Of a stretch of DNA of 64,000 bases, positions 60,703-64,000 are shown one piece after another (position 1 is the first letter of the stretch; every line of letters begins with the position of its first letter). The position numbers and the translations under genes are program-made. The notes under the pieces are model-generated. The model searched no databases and had not been told where the DNA came from. It saw only the letters and a program-made list of their open reading frames with translations. This DNA is from Propionibacteriaceae bacterium (lineage in GTDB: Bacteria; Actinomycetota; Actinomycetes; Propionibacteriales; Propionibacteriaceae): positions 1 through 64,000 of the forward strand of contig JADKFR010000006.1 in assembly GCA_016717345.1 (NCBI GenBank), given 5' to 3'.

Positions 60703-61218
60703 TCAGTCCAATGTACGTGACAAGGCCCAAGCCAGGGACGGCACCAGATCGGCGCCGCCGACGAGTTCCTCGGTCCCTCTGATCCGGGCGACGCCGTGGC
60801 TGCCGCCGGCTCGGGTGGCGCCGACCACGACGCGCAGATCGAGGCGCTGGGGATGGCTCGCGACCAGGGTCGCAGCCTGGACCGGATCATTGGGGAGTTC
60901 TGCTTCGACCTCCGGCGGGACGAAGACCCGTTCCAGCGCGAGCACGCAACCCGCGACCGTCTCCGGCCACGCGATCTGCGCCAGGGTTTCGCCGAGGTCA
61001 GCCCCGGCGTGGAACTCCTCCTGCTCGATGGAGGTGAATCCGTCCGGCAGCCCATGACTCAGATGCTCGGCGAGTCCGGGCTCGGCAAGGATCAGTTCGG
61101 AGGTGGGCACCAGTGCGAAGAGCCTCGCCGGCTGGTCCCACCCGGACCGCCCGACATGTCGCTCGACCTCGACCAGGGCTGCTGTCAGGGCTGCCTGGTC
61201 GGACGCGGTCACGGACAC
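60703..61218 (-). CDS. PPA1309-family protein
   Basis: 171 residues, no membrane segment. The family, named from a Cutibacterium acnes locus, is recognised by VGRSGWDQPARLFALVPT, DGFTSIEQEEF, LAQIAWPETVAGCVLALERVFVPPEVE and SHPQRLDLRVVVGATR. The role is unknown. The GTG start overlaps the end of the PDZ-Lon gene by 10 bases, and the UPF0182 gene follows after 27 bases. Confidence 0.87.
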   Translation of the reverse strand: MSVTASDQAALTAALVEVERHVGRSGWDQPARLFALVPTSELILAEPGLAEHLSHGLPDGFTSIEQEEFHAGADLGETLAQIAWPETVAGCVLALERVFVPPEVEAELPNDPVQAATLVASHPQRLDLRVVVGATRAGGSHGVARIRGTEELVGGADLVPSLAWALSRTLD

Positions 61219-62255
61219 CTCGGCAGTTGGTCGGGGGCCAGAGCCCCGGAATCTCCCAGCACCTTCAACGCTTCTCCCATCGTGGCGACCGGGACCACCT
61301 GAAGGCCCGCATGTGGCTCCTCGTCATCGCTGCAGTTGTCGCGGGGAATCAGGAACAACGTGGCATGGGCCGCCTCGGCGGCGGCAAGCTTCTCCTGGAC
61401 CCCGCCGATGGCTCCCACCTGACCGTCGTCGGCGATGGTTCCCGTCCCGGCCACGATTCGGCCACCGACCAGCGAACCGGGCGTGAGTAGCTCGTACAGG
61501 GCGAGGGAGAACATCAGCCCGGCGCTCGAACCCCCGACCTGTGGATCGATCCCGAAGGTGACCACCGGGTCGTAGACGTAGCCGATCGAAAGCCGGATTC
61601 CGACCTCAGGCACATCCGGGTCGGTGTCGAAGGCGCGGGTGGTGATGGACTGGGTCAACGAAGCACCGTCACGGATCACATCGAACTTCACCACGTCACC
61701 GACACGATGGCTCTTGATGGCGTTCTGAACCTCCCGTACGGACGTAACGCTCTGGTTGTCGACCGCGGTGATCAGGTCTCCCGGCTTCAGCTTGCCGTTG
61801 GCCGGACCGGAGGCCACGACCGTGGTGACCATGGGGAGTTCAACGACCTTCACTCCGGCCGCACGCAGGGCCGCCACCACAGCGATGTCCTGCGAGGTGC
61901 CCATCAGCCGAGCCTGAGCCTCCTCGAGTTGTGCGGCCTCGACGCCGGAGGGGTAGACCGCCTCGCGAGGCAGCACCTCCCTGGAGGGCAGCCAGAACGA
62001 GAAGAGCGCCTCGGGAAGGGTCAGGCTGGCGTCGGCCCGGGTGACTGACACCGTCGCCATGCGGAGTTCGCCCGAGGTCGGGAAGGTGGCGGCGCCCTGG
62101 ACGCTGATCGCCGGCCTGCCATCCACGGTGCCGAGCAGGTCATGGGTGGCGCCGGGTGCCCAGGTGACGTACGGAACCGGCACCATCGCGATCACGGCGG
62201 CGAACGCGATGAAGAGTAGGGCCGCGACGGCGGCCGTCCACGTCTGCTTGGTCAC
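61209..62255 (-). CDS. PDZ domain-Lon protease (S16)-like protein
   Basis: 348 residues. An N-terminal transmembrane anchor (about residues 8-28) is followed by a beta-rich region. A PDZ domain (about 150-215; VVASGPANGKLKPGDLITAVDNQSV) comes next, then the Lon-type catalytic domain without ATPase. The catalytic Ser is in GIDPQVGGSSAGLMFSLALYE and the Lys in GAIGGVQEKLAAAEAA. It is a membrane-bound, ATP-independent relative of Lon (Rv3194c-like), acting on the outer face. GTG start. It diverges from the DUF2342 gene. Confidence 0.9.
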   Translation of the reverse strand: MTKQTWTAAVAALLFIAFAAVIAMVPVPYVTWAPGATHDLLGTVDGRPAISVQGAATFPTSGELRMATVSVTRADASLTLPEALFSFWLPSREVLPREAVYPSGVEAAQLEEAQARLMGTSQDIAVVAALRAAGVKVVELPMVTTVVASGPANGKLKPGDLITAVDNQSVTSVREVQNAIKSHRVGDVVKFDVIRDGASLTQSITTRAFDTDPDVPEVGIRLSIGYVYDPVVTFGIDPQVGGSSAGLMFSLALYELLTPGSLVGGRIVAGTGTIADDGQVGAIGGVQEKLAAAEAAHATLFLIPRDNCSDDEEPHAGLQVVPVATMGEALKVLGDSGALAPDQLPRCP

Positions 62256-62381
62256 CCGGCTCCCTCCACCCTCGATCGTCGATTCCGCGGGCGAGACTAC
62301 CCTGCGAGCCTGTCCACCACCGACCGGGCCGATAGCTTGGGCGCGTCATGGACAATGGTGACGTGCGACGAAGGAGCGGCT

Positions 62382-63761
62382 GTGAGTGACCAGGGGAATC
62401 CCAACCTTCCGGGCGCCGGCGACGAATCCGGCCGCCCCGATGAAGAAGCCCTGTTGAAGTTTCTGGCGCAGTTCGGGCTGACCCCGGGCCCCGATGGTCG
62501 ACTCAACATCGAGGAGTTGATGGGACGCATGCAGGGCATGATGAGTGCCTTCAGCAACCAGATGGCGAGCCACGGGCCCACCGACGAGGCCGGCATGAAC
62601 TGGCGGTTCACCAAGGACATCGCCCGCAAGGTGACTGCGGCGGACGGAGCTGATCCCACCCCCCTGGCTGCCCAACACGCCGCCGTCCGCGACGCGACGG
62701 CGCTGGCCGACCTCTGGCTCGACGAACAGATCTCCTTTCCCGCGGTGGCCCGACCGGCAGCGGCCTGGAGTCGCGCCGAGTGGGTCGAGAACACCTTCAC
62801 CACCTGGCAGCAGCTCACCCGCCCGGTGGTCACGCAGCTGAGCGCCGCACTGGGTGGGCTGTTGGATCGCCAGGGCAGCACCGACCCGGGCGCGGGGATG
62901 ATGCAGCCGATGATCCGGGCGGCCGCCGGTGGCATGTTCGCGGCGCAGGTCGGCCAGTCACTGGGCAGGCTCGCCACCGAGGTCGTGAGCGCGGGCGACG
63001 TCGGGATCCCCCTCACCCAGAAACCACAGGTCGCCCTGCTGCCCACCAACCTCGCCGCGTTCAGCGACGGTCTGGATCTCGACGCGTCCGACGTCCTGCT
63101 CTTCCTCGCGCTTCGCGAGACCGCTCGCCAGCGGCTCTTCGCCGCGGTGGGATGGCTCGGTCCGCAGTTACTGGCTCTGGTGGAGCACTACGCCCGCGGA
63201 ATCGCGATCGACCCGGACGCTTTTGAGCAGGCGATCGAGTCGCAGATCAGCAACTCGATGACTCCCGAACAGATCGAGCAGGCGGGTCAGGTGGTGGCGG
63301 GGTCCCTGTTCGCCCCCGCCGTGACCGAGGAGCAGCGCGAGGTCCTCGGGCGCTTGGAAACCCTGCTGGCGCTGGTCGAGGGCTGGGTTGACGAGGTCGT
63401 CGAACAGGTGACGCGGGGTCGGATGCCTTCAGCCGTCGCGCTGACGGAGGTCATGCGTCGCCGGCGGGCCGCGGGCGGGCCGGCCGAAGCCGCCCTCAAA
63501 GCCCTGGTGGGGCTGGAACTGAGGCCACGCCGGATGCGCGATGCCGCCAACGTCTGGGCCGCGACCCGGGCAACCCGGGGCCCAGAGGCTCGGGATGCCG
63601 CGTGGGACCATCCCGACCTCGTGCCGACGGCCGCCGACCTGGATGATCCACTGGGGTATGCCGAGCATGGCCACGCAGGGGCCACCCCCGATGATCTGGA
63701 CGCCGAACTGGCCAAGTTGTTGGACGAGGAAGGCCGCCCGGGACCGCACCGCGTCGAGTGA
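62382..63761 (+). CDS. Zinc-dependent metalloprotease-like protein (DUF2342)
   Basis: 459 residues from the GTG at 62382, after GAAGGAG. Acidic N-terminus with FLAQFGLTPGPDGRLNIEELMGRMQGMM, then the DUF2342 fold (AARPAAAWSRAEWVENTF, GMFAAQVGQSLGRLATEV). The segment that usually resembles REAAHxRLF in relatives reads RETARQRLF here, so the presumed active His is absent or moved. The C-terminus has TEVMRRRRAAGGPAEAALKALVGLELRPRRMRDA. Mycobacterial counterpart is Rv3195, beside Rv3194c as here. Catalytic activity is doubtful. Confidence 0.85.
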   Translation: MSDQGNPNLPGAGDESGRPDEEALLKFLAQFGLTPGPDGRLNIEELMGRMQGMMSAFSNQMASHGPTDEAGMNWRFTKDIARKVTAADGADPTPLAAQHAAVRDATALADLWLDEQISFPAVARPAAAWSRAEWVENTFTTWQQLTRPVVTQLSAALGGLLDRQGSTDPGAGMMQPMIRAAAGGMFAAQVGQSLGRLATEVVSAGDVGIPLTQKPQVALLPTNLAAFSDGLDLDASDVLLFLALRETARQRLFAAVGWLGPQLLALVEHYARGIAIDPDAFEQAIESQISNSMTPEQIEQAGQVVAGSLFAPAVTEEQREVLGRLETLLALVEGWVDEVVEQVTRGRMPSAVALTEVMRRRRAAGGPAEAALKALVGLELRPRRMRDAANVWAATRATRGPEARDAAWDHPDLVPTAADLDDPLGYAEHGHAGATPDDLDAELAKLLDEEGRPGPHRVE

Positions 63762-63768
63762 GGCGAGG

Positions 63769-64000
63769 TCACGGCCTCAGGTGACCGCCGCCTCTGGCGA
63801 ATTCCATGCCTGAAAGGAACGCCTTGGCGCGTTCACAATCCGGGTAGCGGGCGACCAGGCTCTGAAATCGCTTGGAATGGTTGGGTTCGACGAGGTGCAC
63901 CAGTTCGTGGAGCAGGACGTAGTCGCCCACCCAGTCGGGGGCCCCGCGCAGCCGGTCGGTGACGCGGATCCGGCCGGTGTCCGGTGAGCACGAGCCCCAG
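63769..64000 (-). CDS. SprT/YgjP-like (M48/DUF45) metallopeptidase, C-terminal part
   Basis: The gene enters from the right edge; the last 76 residues are visible. WGSCSPDTGRIRVTDRLRGAPDWVGDY and the zinc motif HELVHLVEPNHSKRFQSLV are unmistakable for the YgjP/WLM-type metallopeptidases. The end is KAFLSGMEFARGGGHLRP. It converges with the DUF2342 gene. Confidence 0.85.
   Translation of the reverse strand, partial: WGSCSPDTGRIRVTDRLRGAPDWVGDYVLLHELVHLVEPNHSKRFQSLVARYPDCERAKAFLSGMEFARGGGHLRP

Overview
This window is GC-rich, densely packed chromosomal DNA from an actinobacterium. It is most likely a member of the Propionibacteriaceae or a close relative. The evidence is RbpA, an FtsR/GarA-type cluster, a PPA1309-family protein, a UPF0182 protein, a DUF2342 metalloprotease, and a diphosphate-dependent phosphofructokinase very like the propionibacterial enzyme. 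Many genes start with GTG and overlap the previous stop by four bases (GTGA). Several have a TANNNT box 6 to 8 bases before the start codon, which suggests leaderless mRNAs. I saw no rRNA, tRNA, CRISPR array, prophage or insertion sequence.

Layout. 1-5.5 kb: end of lnt, ppm1, an fxsA-like gene, rbpA, a glycerophosphodiesterase/MFS pair and pdxY. 5.5-11.1 kb: a helix-turn-helix/MurA fusion facing lpdA, then a cNMP-CBS-DUF294 protein and an exonuclease. 11.2-19.0 kb: secreted phosphatase, PPK2, Sua5-like protein, two aminotransferases, an orphan TadE/G-like protein, PPi-phosphofructokinase and a YihY protein. 19.0-30 kb: one long minus-strand run holding thrS, a HIT protein, pgsA, DUF881, sbp, DUF881, gcvH, a GarA-like FHA protein, ftsR, a DUF151 nuclease, a second MerR regulator and gcvP. 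In mycobacteria the same genes lie in two separate blocks.

30-40.6 kb: a histidine-utilization locus. hutH, hutU, an M20 amidohydrolase, hutF and hutI run as tightly overlapped genes, with a divergent IclR regulator and twin palindromes in the shared intergenic region. A formate channel gene and a cation-efflux gene follow the regulator. The pathway inferred is histidine to urocanate to imidazolonepropionate to formiminoglutamate to formylglutamate to glutamate plus formate, with FocA moving the formate.

40.7-64 kb: HtrA-like protease, YitT-like protein, aromatic aminotransferase, ThpR, a maltokinase-cap protein, a multi-pass membrane protein with a C-terminal frameshift, a HAD phosphatase, a 570-base noncoding stretch with symmetric short repeats, an MFS protein with an extra C-terminal domain, three consecutive transporter genes, an M17 aminopeptidase, a paired M16 peptidase, UPF0182, PPA1309, a PDZ-Lon protease, a DUF2342 protein and the end of a SprT/YgjP-like metallopeptidase.

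The most interesting items are the HTH-MurA fusion with a palindrome at its own promoter, the twin-palindrome control region of the hut operon with a non-HutG last step, and the GarA-like protein with an added zinc ribbon. Three reading-frame breaks, all in C/G homopolymers (two in hutI, one in the membrane gene near 46 kb), may be sequencing errors and should be checked first.
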